A DNA stretch of 64,000 nt from Tachypleus tridentatus (Eukaryota > Arthropoda > Merostomata > Xiphosura > Limulidae): positions 157,685,290 to 157,749,289 of the forward strand of contig NC_134834.1 in NCBI RefSeq assembly GCF_004210375.1, given 5' to 3'. This document shows positions 13,101-23,955 of this stretch, one piece after another (within the stretch, counting starts at the first letter, position 1; each line of letters opens with the position of its first letter). The position numbers and the translations under genes are program-made. The notes beneath the pieces are model-generated. The model ran no database searches. It was not told the DNA's origin and was given only the letters and a program-made list of their open reading frames with translations.

Positions 13101-13291
13101 GTTGAACTTATGATGTTTATTTTCGTAGAGCTTACGATATTTCTCTCTGTTGAGTTTGTAACATCAGTAACTGGTAACTGAAGTGGAGACCCAAAACCTG
13201 TTGCATTACCCACCTCGATAGCTCTGTCTAAACAAAACAAAAGAAACAAACACAAAACCGTTGCTAGTCGGAAAGTGCTGTCACAAAACAT
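4071..13291 (-). CDS. nrf-6-like: Gene B: NRF-6-like paralog, exons 1-4 only
   Basis: Join of 13291-12787, 6811-6609, 4660-4546 and 4158-4071 (minus strand), giving 911 bases ending in phase 2. It has the same domain order and intron phases (1, 0, 1, 2) as gene A: signal peptide, octad repeats, NRF domain. I looked for matches to gene A exons 5-15 between 4070 and the left edge and found none. Either a long fourth intron carries the gene out of the window, or the acyltransferase half is missing. An NRF-only secreted product is possible but not shown. The strand and order (A upstream of B) indicate a head-to-tail tandem duplication. Confidence 0.85.
4546..4660 (-). CDS. nrf-6-like: Gene B exon 3: NRF CLPSTC-type motif
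   Basis: It encodes ILAELALSAHLASELPGLIA and then LCVPSTCSHEDV. Same length and phases as gene A exon 3. Acceptor CATGTAG, donor ACTG|GTAAGA. Confidence 0.9.
5188..5300. other. Intron 2 block conserved between gene B and gene A
   Basis: The block starting cgattcgcgctgtagcgatt has a counterpart in gene A intron 2 at about 54540 (cgattcgcgttgtggtgatt). Similarity continues to an aaacactgaa motif. It is either left from the duplication or kept by selection. Confidence 0.5.
5431..5530. repeat. Short tandem repeat, about 30-bp unit, three copies
   Basis: Units of the type ttacaactaatatgacgcac plus a pyrimidine-rich end occur three times, with a fourth partial start. Confidence 0.75.
6609..6811 (-). 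CDS. nrf-6-like: Gene B exon 2: NRF domain core
   Basis: It reads LDASGKISSGIAEGKGTNFG, then SYDECLNI, KVDFRGKYCFLE and DQLDPRLKDS. Acceptor TTTACTTAG, donor TCG|GTAAGT, phase 0. It is closely similar to gene A exon 2. Confidence 0.92.
7089..8055 (-). mobile_element. Tigger/pogo-like DNA transposon, internally deleted
   Basis: It is flanked by TA on both sides. The inverted ends begin CAGTGGAGCGCC and share a CCGCGG block; sub-terminal cttaaccgcggctt-like motifs recur. On the minus strand it encodes a CENP-B/pogo N-terminal helix-turn-helix, but at 967 bp it has no room for the DDE catalytic domain, so it is non-autonomous. It lies inside gene B intron 1. Confidence 0.85.
7295..7591 (-). pseudogene. 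Truncated pogo/Tigger transposase, DNA-binding domain only
   Basis: The frame reads KRKHASYDVQQKLNVIERI, then NGETRAKVSRELGIPESTLR and GWIKDENKLRAF, the psq/CENP-B type helix-turn-helix of pogo-group transposases, followed by a basic KRKRSR stretch. The upstream end has only TTG and a TGA, no in-frame ATG. The catalytic domain is absent. It is a relic, although the HTH frame itself is still open. Confidence 0.8.
8058..11540. other. Remainder of gene B intron 1, 5' part
   Basis: AT-rich, without recognised coding sequence. It contains a 33-bp direct duplication and poly-T runs. Open frames at 8617-8841 and 11057-11288 resemble nothing I know. Confidence 0.5.
10189..10254. repeat. 33-bp direct duplication
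   Basis: Two adjacent identical units beginning gtattttcactttaaactaa. Confidence 0.85.
11541..11668 (+). mobile_element. SINE family 2 copy, nearly full length
   Basis: The head carries box-A-like tagtacagcggtacg and box B ggggttcgattcccc. Then come agatagcccgatgtggcttt and an acacac-rich end. tRNA-derived, in gene B intron 1. Confidence 0.8.
12787..13291 (-). CDS. nrf-6-like: Gene B exon 1: signal peptide, octad repeats, NRF start
   Basis: It starts at an ATG (MFCDSTFRLA) with a hydrophobic core TVLCLFLLFCL. Five near-octad units of the type NSTERNIV lie at residues 46-85. LSGPCYVSLLKT and KLKSWAIK then match gene A. Donor AAAA|GTAAGT, phase 1. Confidence 0.88.
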
Positions 13292-13426
13292 GGCGAGTCA
13301 GGCTATCTATAGCACCGAAAAACACAACAGATTTTTGTCCAGCTTCACCAAATAAACCACTTTGTCTGACGTTTACCATAAAAATAAGGTCAAAAAACGT
13401 TTTGACTGCTTGCGAAGTAACCTAAA

Positions 13427-13435
13427 TGACCTTGA
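13427..13435 (-). promoter_or_regulatory. TCAAGGTCA half-site upstream of gene B
   Basis: On the coding strand it reads TCAAGGTCA, a perfect extended FTZ-F1/ERR-type monomer site, 136 bp before the ATG. It lies within a block (tgaccttgaatgtg on the plus strand) conserved with the gene A upstream region. Confidence 0.45.
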
Positions 13436-13683
13436 ATGTGATAGGCTAAACAACTTTCTTTCTTGTTTTCAGTTCCCTATTGGTATCGTTTGGTTAGCCT
13501 ATAGACGTTGCGGTGTTACAAGGTAGTTGGTTTTGATCGTCAAATTACGGTTGCCCACACGTTTTACACCAGCGGCCTAATAAATGCAAGGGACGTGCGA
13601 AAACATTTTGAGCTGAAGAAACAACAAAATTTAGGAAGTATATGTTAAATAGCCGTTAGAATAGCAACAACAATACTTATGTA

Positions 13684-13793
13684 TAATATTGTATAGAACT
13701 TAAGGTTTTCATAGTTAATATACACTTTCTATGCATACTAATATTGTATAGAACTTAAGGTTTTCATAGGTAATATACACTTTCTATGCATAC
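13684..13793. repeat. 55-bp direct duplication upstream of gene B
   Basis: Two adjacent units starting taatattgtatagaacttaa differ by about one base, so the duplication is recent. Confidence 0.9.
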
Positions 13794-14793
13794 TTTAAAG
13801 GCAGACGTTCCGCAGTGATACTTCAGTAGCTTCGCGAGAAATTCAACAAAACAAACAAATAATAAAATATTGTAACACATTATTCTACAAATTCAGATTG
13901 AAAAATAGTAAAACTAGATAAACAACACAATGGTACATTTAAAAGTAATTTATAAATAACAAATAACGATAAATTGTTGTGTTGAATGCCATTAACAAAA
14001 CTTGACAGGAGCTATTTATAGAACAGGATTGTATACGAGACCACAGTTGCAAACAACTAATAAAAAAATGGCAAAATATAAGTTCTTGTTATTTTCCATG
14101 TGGTTAGTAATTCAACAGTATATATCAAGATCTCTGTTTGTAACATTAAGTTACCCGGATGTCTAGTTCCTAAAGCCTTCTGAAACTCCTCATCCAGACT
14201 GAAAGGGGACACAAGAACGAACTACTTCGTTAGTCATAGTATCACTTACAGCAACATGAAAAGAAGTTTAATCTGAATTATAAAGTTAAAATTACATCAA
14301 AACTATCTATACAGGATCATATGACGTCATTCTACGTGTTCACTTGAACGTTAATTACAATCTGTTTATAATAAGAACAACAAAACAGTACTAGAGTTGA
14401 AATGGGTCATTTTGTTTCTCTTTCTCACCATATGGAAGTCTTCTGAACGATTTCAAATGAACAAGTTCCTGATCAGTTTTTTTTTCAAAACTTCATCAAA
14501 TTAATGTTTAATTTCATTCTTTTATTGAAACACAACAAATAAACTAAAGACAGAAGAAAATGGACAATTATCATAAAGACTCTCAAACCTCTGAAGTAAT
14601 AAAGGTATTACAGACATAGAAAATACGCTTTTATTACTCAGAGAGGTGTAGTAAGAACGTGTAGAACTGTGAAAACACGTTAGGTACCTGTAGGCAGTAA
14701 TAGAAATTAGATGTTTTAAATATCTTTCTTATGATTGATAGCCAGAAAATTCACCATATAAAAAATATATCTTCACACCAGACTACATTTTTT

Positions 14794-14906
14794 TTTTCTT
14801 TTAGCAAATCCATATCGGGCTATCGGTTGTGTCCACCGAGGAGACACGAACCCTTGATTATAGCATGGTAAATCCGTAGACTTACCGCTGTACTAGTAGG
14901 GGAAAA
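14794..14906 (-). mobile_element. SINE family 2 copy, diverged
   Basis: Reverse orientation. The complement of the tail (agcaaatccatatcgggcta) and the head (gtagacttaccgctgtacta) are both recognisable. Confidence 0.65.
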
Positions 14907-15670
14907 CCAGACTATTGTCTCCAAAATAGAATTTATAGTAAGTAAAGTAACAAAGCTGTCGGATTTGTCTGGAATACTAAATATTTTGTAACGTTTAGTG
15001 AGTGATTCCAGTTCTTGTAATTCCTGTTATAATCAGGAAGTGAATTATTGAAAATATAAAACAATTTCCACAAGAAAAACATGTCTTTTCTTTTCTCGCA
15101 ATAGGTGTTTTATTAATCGTTGTTATGGAAACGCTCAGGTATATAAATGAAGTCAGGTGTTACTTGATTATTTTTTCCTGTCGTGTCTTGAGTTGATACG
15201 TCCAGAAGAGGTTTAGAGAATTAAAGATGTATGAAAAAAATTCATGTTTTGAATCTGATAACTACAAGTTGAGTCTGAGAAACGAATGATTTAGTTCAGA
15301 ATAAACACGAATAGTGAACATTTTAACCTAGAAAAGTTGAAACCGAATATTATAAAATTCTTTCATTTAGCATTTTTGAGTTCAAGATAGATGTAGTAAA
15401 ATAATAATAACAACGTAAGATGGTTGTTATTCGTTTTCTTTTTACTTCAGAGAAGTTTTACTGGTGTGCTTCCATCAACTGATCAGAGGTGAAGATAAGT
15501 TATTTCAGCATAATATTTACAGTATCGAACTCATGCGTGAAAATACTAGTAACTGTGAAAATTATAATTTAATGGGTTTCAAAGTTGTTGTGGTTTTTCT
15601 TGTAGAGAAACCTTTGATGAGTAAAACCGTTAAAATACAATCATGTTTGCTTTGATTTTGAAATATCTTA

Positions 15671-15790
15671 TTGCCGCCTTTGATTCAGTGGTAATTCTCA
15701 AGGCTTATAACACTACAACCTGATTTCCATACCTATGTTGGGCACAGCAAAGCAAGTTCTTTGTGTAGCTTTTCACTTAAGAACAAGCAA
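15671..15790 (+). mobile_element. SINE family 3 copy, diverged
   Basis: Head tttgattcagtggtaattct, core acctatgttgggcacagc and tail ttctttgtgtagcttttcac. Confidence 0.5.
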
Positions 15791-15869
15791 AGCAATAAAC
15801 AAAAGTACCTTATAAGTGTTATTAATTATTGAACATATTGAATGTAAACAAACGCAAAGATCTTCAAGT

Positions 15870-15965
15870 GTGTGAGTGTGTGTTTTCTTATAGCAAAGCC
15901 ACATTGGGCTATCTGCTAAGTCAACCGAGGGGAAACGAACCCCTGATTTTAGTGTTATAAATTCT
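15870..15965 (-). mobile_element. SINE family 2 copy
   Basis: Reverse orientation: tgtgtgttttcttatagcaa, ccacattgggctatctgct and box B complement ggggaaacgaacccctg. The head is disrupted. Confidence 0.7.
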
Positions 15966-17866
15966 TAAGTGAATCGGAGTTACAACGCTGAAATAAGGTG
16001 CTGGATTCCACGTTGTGGACAGAATGTATAGTCTAACGTGTGGGTTTGGGTTAAAACAAATAAACAAAAGAATCCTATAAAATTGTCACAAGAAATTTCG
16101 GCACCAGGTGTCTTTAAAATGAAAGAACACCTAATATTAAGTGACATTATTCTACTCCCTCTCAGGAACTTAGGACCTTTGTTTTGTAACCATTACAATA
16201 AACTCTTTCAAACGTGTGCTAAAATTAGAATGAAATTAAATTTGATTAGAATTTATTTTCTTTCAAATAAAGTTCAGATGTCATTCACTTAACTGAACGT
16301 GTTTATTTCATAACATTTAATCTTTTTCTTCTAAATAAGCTGTATTTCATCCTCGACTTTTTGAAAACGATTCCTATTATAAGAACTTAATAATAAAAGT
16401 AAAGAAAAATATATAACAGTATGCCAATCGCACTATATTTGCTTAATCTAGTATTGACGAAGCCTTTCGTCCAATACCAGAGCTCATCAGGTAGGTTGTG
16501 ATACAGCAGACCAAGTAATAGTTCATATGCTATTTGTATTGTAAAAAAAAACAAAAACAAAAACTGCACGAACAGCAGTAACGGTGTAAACTAGATTACT
16601 TTGATGGAGTGTAAAAACTCAGGTCCGTGTTGGTTTTATTATCTGAGAAGTTTTTACGTCTTCCACAATAATTTTTTTGTGCTTAATCAGAAAATGGTAT
16701 CTATTTTTTTATCACACACATAACACGCCATATTTAGTATTATATAAGTGGATCATTTTCGTTGAAATCGGGTCATATTTTGTTATGCGTAGAATGTTGA
16801 CAACCACTGGCTAAACATTTTTCTAGACCAATTTTGATCTGAGAGTCTTATCGATCGTTCTATAACCCAAATATAATAATAAAAGATGTCCGTTGCGGTA
16901 AATGAAATAATACTTCGGTCTAAGTTAGAAGTGTTTTTGTTTTTTTTTCGATCTGTAAAAATTCTTTACGCGATATAAAAATAATTTCATTTTTAAAAAT
17001 TGCACAGCTGGATTATAGAAAAATCCATTACTAAAACGAAAACAACTTTTATAAAGCATAAATTCGCAGGCCTATGTTATCATCAAGTTTATATGACTAT
17101 TTACAAATATAATATTTGGCAATGATTAAAGACACGATATATTTTTCATTTTTATTAACACCATTAATCTATTTTATATCGGTCATTTATAAATAAAAAA
17201 TTAGGATAATGACAAATAGCACAATATATATATATATATATTTAATTTCATCAACACCAGTTATTTGGTATTCTTATTTTTTATCACTTGAATTAACTTT
17301 ACTATTCATTCAATAAACCTAGCGAACCTGCATTGTGGTTTGTTTTTTTTTCGAAGTGGGTCAAGTAATCACGGGGAAAACTAGATTAATAATACTAATA
17401 ACTTATGAAAGTAAAGGAAAACGTATCGACTACACTATATATGCTGTATCTAAATGCCGATAAAGCCGCTCACTATATACCAAAACTCATCAAACCGGCT
17501 GAGATACCACAGACATATAGACCTTTTCGGAATGACGTTACGACATCACGTGATCTTGTTTTCTCCTTGTGTCTGCCACGTTAGACTATAGTGTGTGTAT
17601 ATTCGAGACAGTGGTGAGGGACAACTTACAAATGCCTCTCCTCTCTTGTACGTTTTGGCAGTAAATTTTTTTACAGATTCCCAGATGACTTAAAAGTAAA
17701 ATAAATGTGGGTCGTTGCAGTTATGAGACAAAACTGCCAATCCTCAAAGTATTTATTCCCTTACTTGTATTGCATTTTTTTCTGAAGGGTATGAAAATAG
17801 ATATATTTAGTATTATTTGTACAATTATCCACTTTCTCATTAAATATGTGTATAGGTATCATACTA

Positions 17867-17944
17867 CAGGGTGTTCGGAAAGTCACTGTGCAGTTTTGCC
17901 TGTTAATAAATATATAAGTGCACAGTGACTTTCCGAACACCCTG
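17867..17944. mobile_element. 78-bp palindromic MITE, mariner-like ends
   Basis: Perfect 26-bp terminal inverted repeats start CAGGGTGTTCGGAAAGTCAC and are flanked by TA duplications. The spacer is only about 26 bp. TA targets and the CAGGGTGTTC end fit a Tc1/mariner-mobilised miniature element. A transcript would fold into a tight hairpin. Confidence 0.88.
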
Positions 17945-18456
17945 TATTTATTATCATTAAATTATTAATATTTAATAAAGGACCAATATCATTTCTACGG
18001 GCTCTAACCTGTAATGATATAGGTACTGTCGTTGTATTACATCAGGATCAGTCAGACAACACAGTGTTCGTGGTCCGAGATGTATACAATTTACATCTAG
18101 GTCATTTGTGAAACAATAAATGGACTAAAAACAGCACGATCATCCATTTAAAGTTTTCTCAACTCATTTTCATAATCCATTTTGGAATAGTTTTCAATAT
18201 TTAAAGCATATTCAGCCAGGTTCATTTTTACCATAGTCACAAAACTCTATCAAACTTAACTTCCGAAATGGCAGATGCTTCCCATAAATCACGTGCCTTG
18301 GAAATAATAATGTAATAATTGCACGGGTAACAACTGTTTTAATCTGAAGCAGATTACGTTTGCAAAGTGTAACTGGAATTAAACTTATAGGACTCAGAGG
18401 TATGACTTAGGGTAAGAGTTAATAACACAATATTATTTATTTATAACAGCATTCCT

Positions 18457-18733
18457 TTGTTTGTTTGTTTTGAAGTTCGCACAAAGCTACTCGAGGGCTA
18501 TCTGTGCTAGCCGTCCTTAATTTAGCAGTGTAAGACTAGAGGGAAGGCAACTAGTTATCACCACCCACGGCCAACTCTTGGGCTACTCTTTTATCAACGA
18601 ATAGTGGGATTGATCGTCACATTATAATGCCCCCACGGCTGGGAGGGCGAGCATGTTTGGCGCGACTAGGATTCGAACCCGCGACCCTCGGATTACGAGT
18701 CAAACGCTTTGACACGCTTGGCCATGCCGGGCC
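18457..18733 (-). mobile_element. SINE family 1 copy, full length
   Basis: tRNA-like head at the right end (tggccatgccgggcc side), box B complement gggattcgaacccgc, conserved central domain, and a TTTGTTTG-type tail complement at the left. Confidence 0.88.
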
Positions 18734-19014
18734 TAACAGTATTCGTGTAAATAGAATTAACTGAAAGACATGCTTGTTATTCATAGTGTTTCGTAAAAGC
18801 TACACTTCAGAAGCCTCCAATCGAGATTTATCTAATTTTCTTTGGTGCTTTTCATGTATTGTGAATTGATTAACGGGAATATATTTTTTAAAAAATGTCA
18901 ATGGATTATGAATTACTTACTCTTATTCTCTACATTTTAATACAGTATACAAAAAAAATACATAGATATATGTGAGTGCACCAGACATAAATATTGTAGC
19001 CTTGTTTGTTTGTT

Positions 19015-19110
19015 TTGTTTCGTTTTAGAGCAAAGCTACATTGGGCTATCTGCTGTGTTCCCAGTGGAAATCGAATCCTGCATTTTAGCACTGCAAGTCC
19101 GTGGACTTTT
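19015..19110 (-). mobile_element. SINE family 2/3-type copy
   Basis: Reverse orientation: agagcaaagctacattgggc, then ggaaatcgaatcctgc and cactgcaagtccgtgg. Confidence 0.6.
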
Positions 19111-19144
19111 TACAAATATTGTAGTAACACTATATATGTAAAAA

Positions 19145-19230
19145 CGGCTCGTTTGGGTTGAGAAAATATTTTACGTATAGGAGCATTTCGACCTTCTTCG
19201 GTCATCGTCAGGTTCACAAAGAAAGAAAGA
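19145..19230 (-). mobile_element. Penelope-like element 3' tail fragment (tentative)
   Basis: On the minus strand the motif cctgacgatgaccgaagaag followed by gtcgaaatgc resembles the 3' tails common in Penelope-like elements. No coding part is attached. A related piece breaks the SINE near 56800. Confidence 0.4.
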
Positions 19231-19794
19231 GCTAACTGACCGGAAGCTGACCACATATTTGAAAGGGGTTGTGAAACTGAGTGTCGGAATGTAGAGGGCG
19301 TGCTTAGGTGTTTGAATATATAATTTTATATTATTTATTATATTATTTTTAATATAGGTATAAAGATGTACCTCATAAACCAGATTGTCCATTACGGCCA
19401 ATAATGTCCACATATGAATTGTAGTAACAGTACTCATCAGTTTCAAACGCATAACAATCAGGCAGATAATTATTTATTCATTGCGTTTACTAAACTGTAA
19501 TTACACATGAGTTCTTTCTCAAAATTTAGCTTTGAACCTCACAAAAATTTCTACCGCCCTGCTAAACACTTTCTTCTCATTTCATACTGTTACGAGCCTC
19601 TTTTTAACTAGATTCATAAGCCGAGTATTAGGATGGACATTTCTATCACCTTGAATATTTCTTTCGTCTATTTCGCAATTCTGCAGTAGTTTTAACTAGA
19701 GTTACCAAGGTTCAGCAGGATTTCGGTGGGAAATTCCCACTTTCAAGGTCAGTGTCATCACGGAAGGTTAGCGTATTTCTCTCCTGTTGAGTTT

Positions 19795-19917
19795 GCATTT
19801 GTGTTTTATTCTTATAGCAAAGCCACATTGGGCTATCTGCTAAATCCACCGAGAGGAATCGAACCCTTGATTTTAACGTTGTAAATCCGTAGACTTGTCG
19901 CTGTACCAGCGGGGGAC
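19795..19917 (-). mobile_element. SINE family 2 copy
   Basis: Reverse orientation: cttatagcaaagccacattg, then gaggaatcgaacccttg and gtcgctgtaccagcggggga. Confidence 0.75.
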
Positions 19918-20223
19918 TCTCTTCTGTTGGTAAAAGAATTTCTCTTGCATCGTAATACACAGATTGTTGAATTGTGAACATTATTGGAAAATCTCTATAA
20001 TACAGTAAAACGTGATGTACTTTCTTTATAAACACGTTAAAACAGATTTAAGGGGCCAGTTGTTTGTTTTATTACGATTTTATATATATAACTGTAAGTA
20101 ATGTTACTTCGTGTACTTGGCACTTACGTCTCAGACCTCATTACTCTGAGATTGTTTGTCTTTGTAGTCCTCTTGTGGAACATGGGTAATTCTTCACAAA
20201 AATCAGGATCCTCTCAGTGAACA

Positions 20224-20290
20224 CAACTGATAGCTCTATGTGGCTTTGCTATAGGGAAACACTCTCCTCCCACACGCACACACAACGTCT
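20224..20290 (+). mobile_element. SINE family 2, 3' end only
   Basis: The tail tctatgtggctttgctatag is followed by a CA-rich end. No head is seen. Confidence 0.5.
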
Positions 20291-20889
20291 CTGTGATTTT
20301 TCTAAAATAGCAATTCGGAAACTAGGACAAGTAACAATGTCAAAAGATGACATACATTTATTGGATGTTCACTATTTTGTAACTATGCGACTTTCCTTCG
20401 AGTAGGGCGAAAAAACTGTATGTCGAACTTTCTATATGGAACCTGGGACTGAGGATAAACATTTATAAGCTTATGCTCCTGCATAAGAACGTAAATAAAT
20501 TTCATAAGAGACTAAATACTAAGGTATTACCTTTCTTTACAATTGTGGATTATTATTACTCTGAGGGAAACTTGGGAGTTCCAAGCATTCAAGGTAGTTT
20601 AAGATGACAAATGTATTAAAACTTTTTGTAAAAACAAAGCACACTGTAGGGCGAAACTCAGCAAACTACTTAAATGTTGGCAGTCCCCTTATGAATCAAT
20701 GGGGGACGTTTTTGTTGAAAAAAATACAACTTTTAGTGATTCTTAATTTTAACTAAAATTAACTAACAAGAAGACATTTTCCTCACTCTTTTTACCGTTT
20801 TAACTGCAAAAAAGTGATTTGAAGTGATAAGGTGAATGTAATTCATAAGTGCATCACAAGCTTAACGGCCAAATACAAGAAACGTGAAG

Positions 20890-21058
20890 TCTCCAAACGA
20901 CCACCAGAGGTATTCAGGAACTGTTCAGAACCACCTTGGTAGATACTGTGCAGCAAGCCGAGTACAGTGTTATACATGTAGATGCTTTCAAAGTGTTCCT
21001 CTCTGCTTATCCTACTGCTGACTATCGTGATGCTTTGACCTTCTTTACCGAATCGCAG
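20890..21058 (+). pseudogene. Unrecognised coding-like stretch, possible orphan exon
   Basis: One plus frame reads RGIQELFRTTLVDTVQQAEY, then VIHVDAFKVFLSAYPTADYR and DALTFFTESQ. It has protein-like composition and codon use, and ends at a good donor, CAG|GTAAAA. I do not recognise the family. No partner exons were found nearby, so it may be a captured gene fragment or an exon of an unseen gene. The frame stays open to about 21199 past the donor. Confidence 0.3.
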
Positions 21059-21410
21059 GTAAAAGCGTTTGTATCTCAGTTGAAACCTAAACATAAAAAA
21101 GGTGACATCAGAAGCATAAAAGACTGGGACTGCTTAATTAATAACGCTGAGGATGTGGCTTTATTTATTATATATATTGTATTTACTCCGAACGGATAAA
21201 CTTTAGTGCTAGCTTGTATCTAGACTTAAGAATGCTGGATTTCCCTTAAAAATATGTCATCTTAAAAAACGCAAATTCGTCTCAAAACGATACATTTAAA
21301 ACTACCCTCTTTGAGAGTTTTAAGACTAAACTTAGTAAAGACCACTGTTGACTTCAGAGAGACGTGTTAATAAAGAAGAACGTGAAACATATACAGAACA
21401 CTCCGTGTCA

Positions 21411-21688
21411 GACCCTGCAAGGCCAAGCGTGTTAAGGCATGCGACTCGTAATCTGAGGGTCGCGGGTTCGCATCCTCGTCGCGCCAAACATGCTCGCCCT
21501 CCCAGCCGTGGGGGCGTTATAATGTGACGGTCAATCCCACTATTCGTTGGTAAAAGAGTAGCCCAAGAGTTGGCGGTGGGTGGTGATGACTAGCTGCCTT
21601 CCCTCTAGTCTTACACTGCTAAATTAGGGACGGCTAGCATAAATAGCCCTCGAGTAGTTTTGTGCGAAAATTCAAAACAAACAAACAA
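21411..21688 (+). mobile_element. SINE family 1 copy with perfect target duplication
   Basis: The element is flanked by the 13-bp duplication acactccgtgtca (398-410 and 689-701 of the 21-kb block). It has a tRNA-Thr(CGT)-like head, the central domain and an AAACAAAC tail. Confidence 0.93.
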
Positions 21689-22412
21689 ACACTCCGTGTC
21701 ATGCAGATTAGATAACGTAAAACTACTTAAATAATTTACCTACAGGAGAAGAAAATGAGAAATTTTTTTCATTTATTTTCTAATGTTAGACATTAATAAC
21801 ATCCAAAGGAAAGCCATACATGTGAGAAGTTACAAATAAATAATATTAACTAAATGGTAGACAGAAGAAACTTTGTGTTTATGTACATTCAAACCTTTAA
21901 AATATATATATATAATCAAAATCACTCTGTTTGTTTGCTTGATTGTCCGCTGCGTTTACCATATTTGAGGTGCGCAAAACGATAATTTGTCGGTGATATA
22001 CGCGTCTATCGTTTGCTGCATACACATTATACGAATGAATCGAATAGTTGATATTTTTGAGAAAGTTTGAGTTAAGTTGTAATTTAAAATGTAGTATTAT
22101 AGTATTTCTTAATATATCATTAACTGAACATCTAATGATACATTATATATTTAACATCACAAACAGGGTGGATTTAACGGATTGATTTATCTTGCTTACC
22201 AAAACAAGTACTCATACGTTTATAAGAAAATTTGAATATTCTCGAAGTTATCCTTGAGAATGTACGAAAAACAACGTCAACTTAACGAAAATATTGTTCA
22301 TAACGAAGCACTAATTTAAAACAGGTTCGTATTTTATTTTCAAAAATCAAATGTAAGTTGTTGTTTTTTAAATAAATCCCCAAGACATTTTTTACATATC
22401 GAAATACGGAAA

Positions 22413-22693
22413 GTTTGTTTGTTTGTTTTTTGAATTTCGCACAAAGCTATTCGAGGGCTATCTGTGCTAGCCGTCCCTAATTTAGTAGTGTAAGACTAGA
22501 GGGAAGGCAGCTAGTCATCACCACCCACCGCCAACTCTTGGGCTACTCTTTTACCAACGAATAGTGGGATTGACCGTCACACTATAACGCCCCAACGGCT
22601 GAAAAAGCTAGCATGTTTGGCGCGACGGGGATTCGAACCCGCGACCCGCATATTACGAGTCGCACGCCTTAACACGCTTGGCCACGCCGGGCC
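22413..22693 (-). mobile_element. SINE family 1 copy, full length
   Basis: Reverse orientation with all family blocks. Flanks aatacgga/aatacgaa look like an imperfect target duplication. Confidence 0.88.
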
Positions 22694-23164
22694 AATACGA
22701 AAAGAGCGAGTTCCTTTTTACGTAAACCCGGCCAACGACGGTTACAATACTAGTTATAATTTTTACTTTTATACAAAGAGTAACACTAATGGTTAAAACC
22801 CTCCATTATTTGTGACATTACTACTATTGAAACCAATAATTCTAAACAATCAAACATAATAAAATTAATCAAGAATTACAAGTATTAGTAATTAATATTT
22901 AATTATATTCGTGCTATTAAAGTATCGATACATTTCTCACTGTGAAGTGTTGATATTTTTTACATGTAAACTATGTGCAATTAATAATTCTAAAAATTGA
23001 ATGTAGTCGCTCTATTTATGATGTTAATGTTTCACCCAAATATTCAACACATTTTTATCGTGAAACCCAAGAATAATTAATTTTAAGCTTTAAATATTTA
23101 AGTTTAAAAGGTATAGCCAATTATAAGCGATCATTATATTTCTTTGAATTCGTCTTTTCGAAGC

Positions 23165-23245
23165 GCCCTCCAATGGCAACGCGATATATCTGCGGAGTTA
23201 TAATCCTAGAAAAGGGGGTTCGATACCCGTCGTAGGCAAAGAGAA
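23165..23245 (+). mobile_element. SINE family 3 head fragment
   Basis: gttataatcctagaaaaggg, then ggttcgatacccgtcgtagg resembles the tRNA-like head. The tail is absent or worn. Confidence 0.4.
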
Positions 23246-23819
23246 CTGGTATCTAGCTTGTCCATTGTGCACTTTCGTGTTTAACTGGAAATATTTCGAA
23301 GTTCAAATGCCATATTTTACATGTTGTTTCGCCATCTGTACGTAAACATATGTACTACTTTCCAACATTTTTAACAAGTCGTTTGGTGTAAGTTCAAATC
23401 TCAATTGGTGTTAATATTTTCCTACAATTAGAAAAAATTTCCTTGTTTATATCTAAAGTTAGTAACAGCATCAGAAGGTTCTGTTGTATTTTCGTTTAGG
23501 TGAAATTTATTGACACGTTACGTATGAAACAAGATGAGTTGAAGTTACCTTAATAACAAGTAAATCATTTATTTTGCGAAACCAAAAAATGTTTTTATTT
23601 TCGGTTTTCCGTTAAGTTATCAAAATTATATCAATATCAGTGTCGCTCCACAAGAAACACAAACGATTTAATTTTTTCAATATGAGTTACAGCATAAACT
23701 GAGGATTTATGGTTCACATCTTACTGTCCCAAAAATGTCTTTTGCACTTTTGGGTCGTGTGTTTAATTTAAAAGTAATGATCAAAGCCTGCTATTCAGTT
23801 AGGTAATAGAGGCAGCCTA

Positions 23820-23935
23820 AGAGAGAAGGCGGTAGGTGCTATTGATGATCTACCTTCCTTCTAGTCTATCAGTTCAAAATTAAAGCCGATTGGGCTCAAA
23901 TAGGTTTTGCGTAAAATTCCGAAACAAACAAACAG
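23820..23935 (+). mobile_element. SINE family 1, worn 3' part
   Basis: gcagcctaagagagaaggcg, then ctaccttccttctagtct and cgaaacaaacaaacag match the central domain and tail with many changes. Confidence 0.55.
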
Positions 23936-23955
23936 TTAACTGAATTTATACTAGG

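Larger units (their letters stand above)
13794..18456. other. Intergenic DNA upstream of gene B
   Basis: It holds only SINE copies, one small MITE and AT-rich sequence; no exon is recognised. A stretch near 16440-16500 (gacgaagcctttcgtcc) resembles the 3' tails of Penelope-like elements but is too short to call. Confidence 0.5.

Noticed and set aside
19171-19452. 93-codon minus-strand frame as a gene
   Set aside because: It includes the Penelope-like tail motif and low-complexity AT sequence, with no splice context.
21411-21490. SINE head as a genuine tRNA-Thr(CGT) gene
   Set aside because: It is followed by the SINE body and flanked by a target duplication, and the same head recurs many times with changes.
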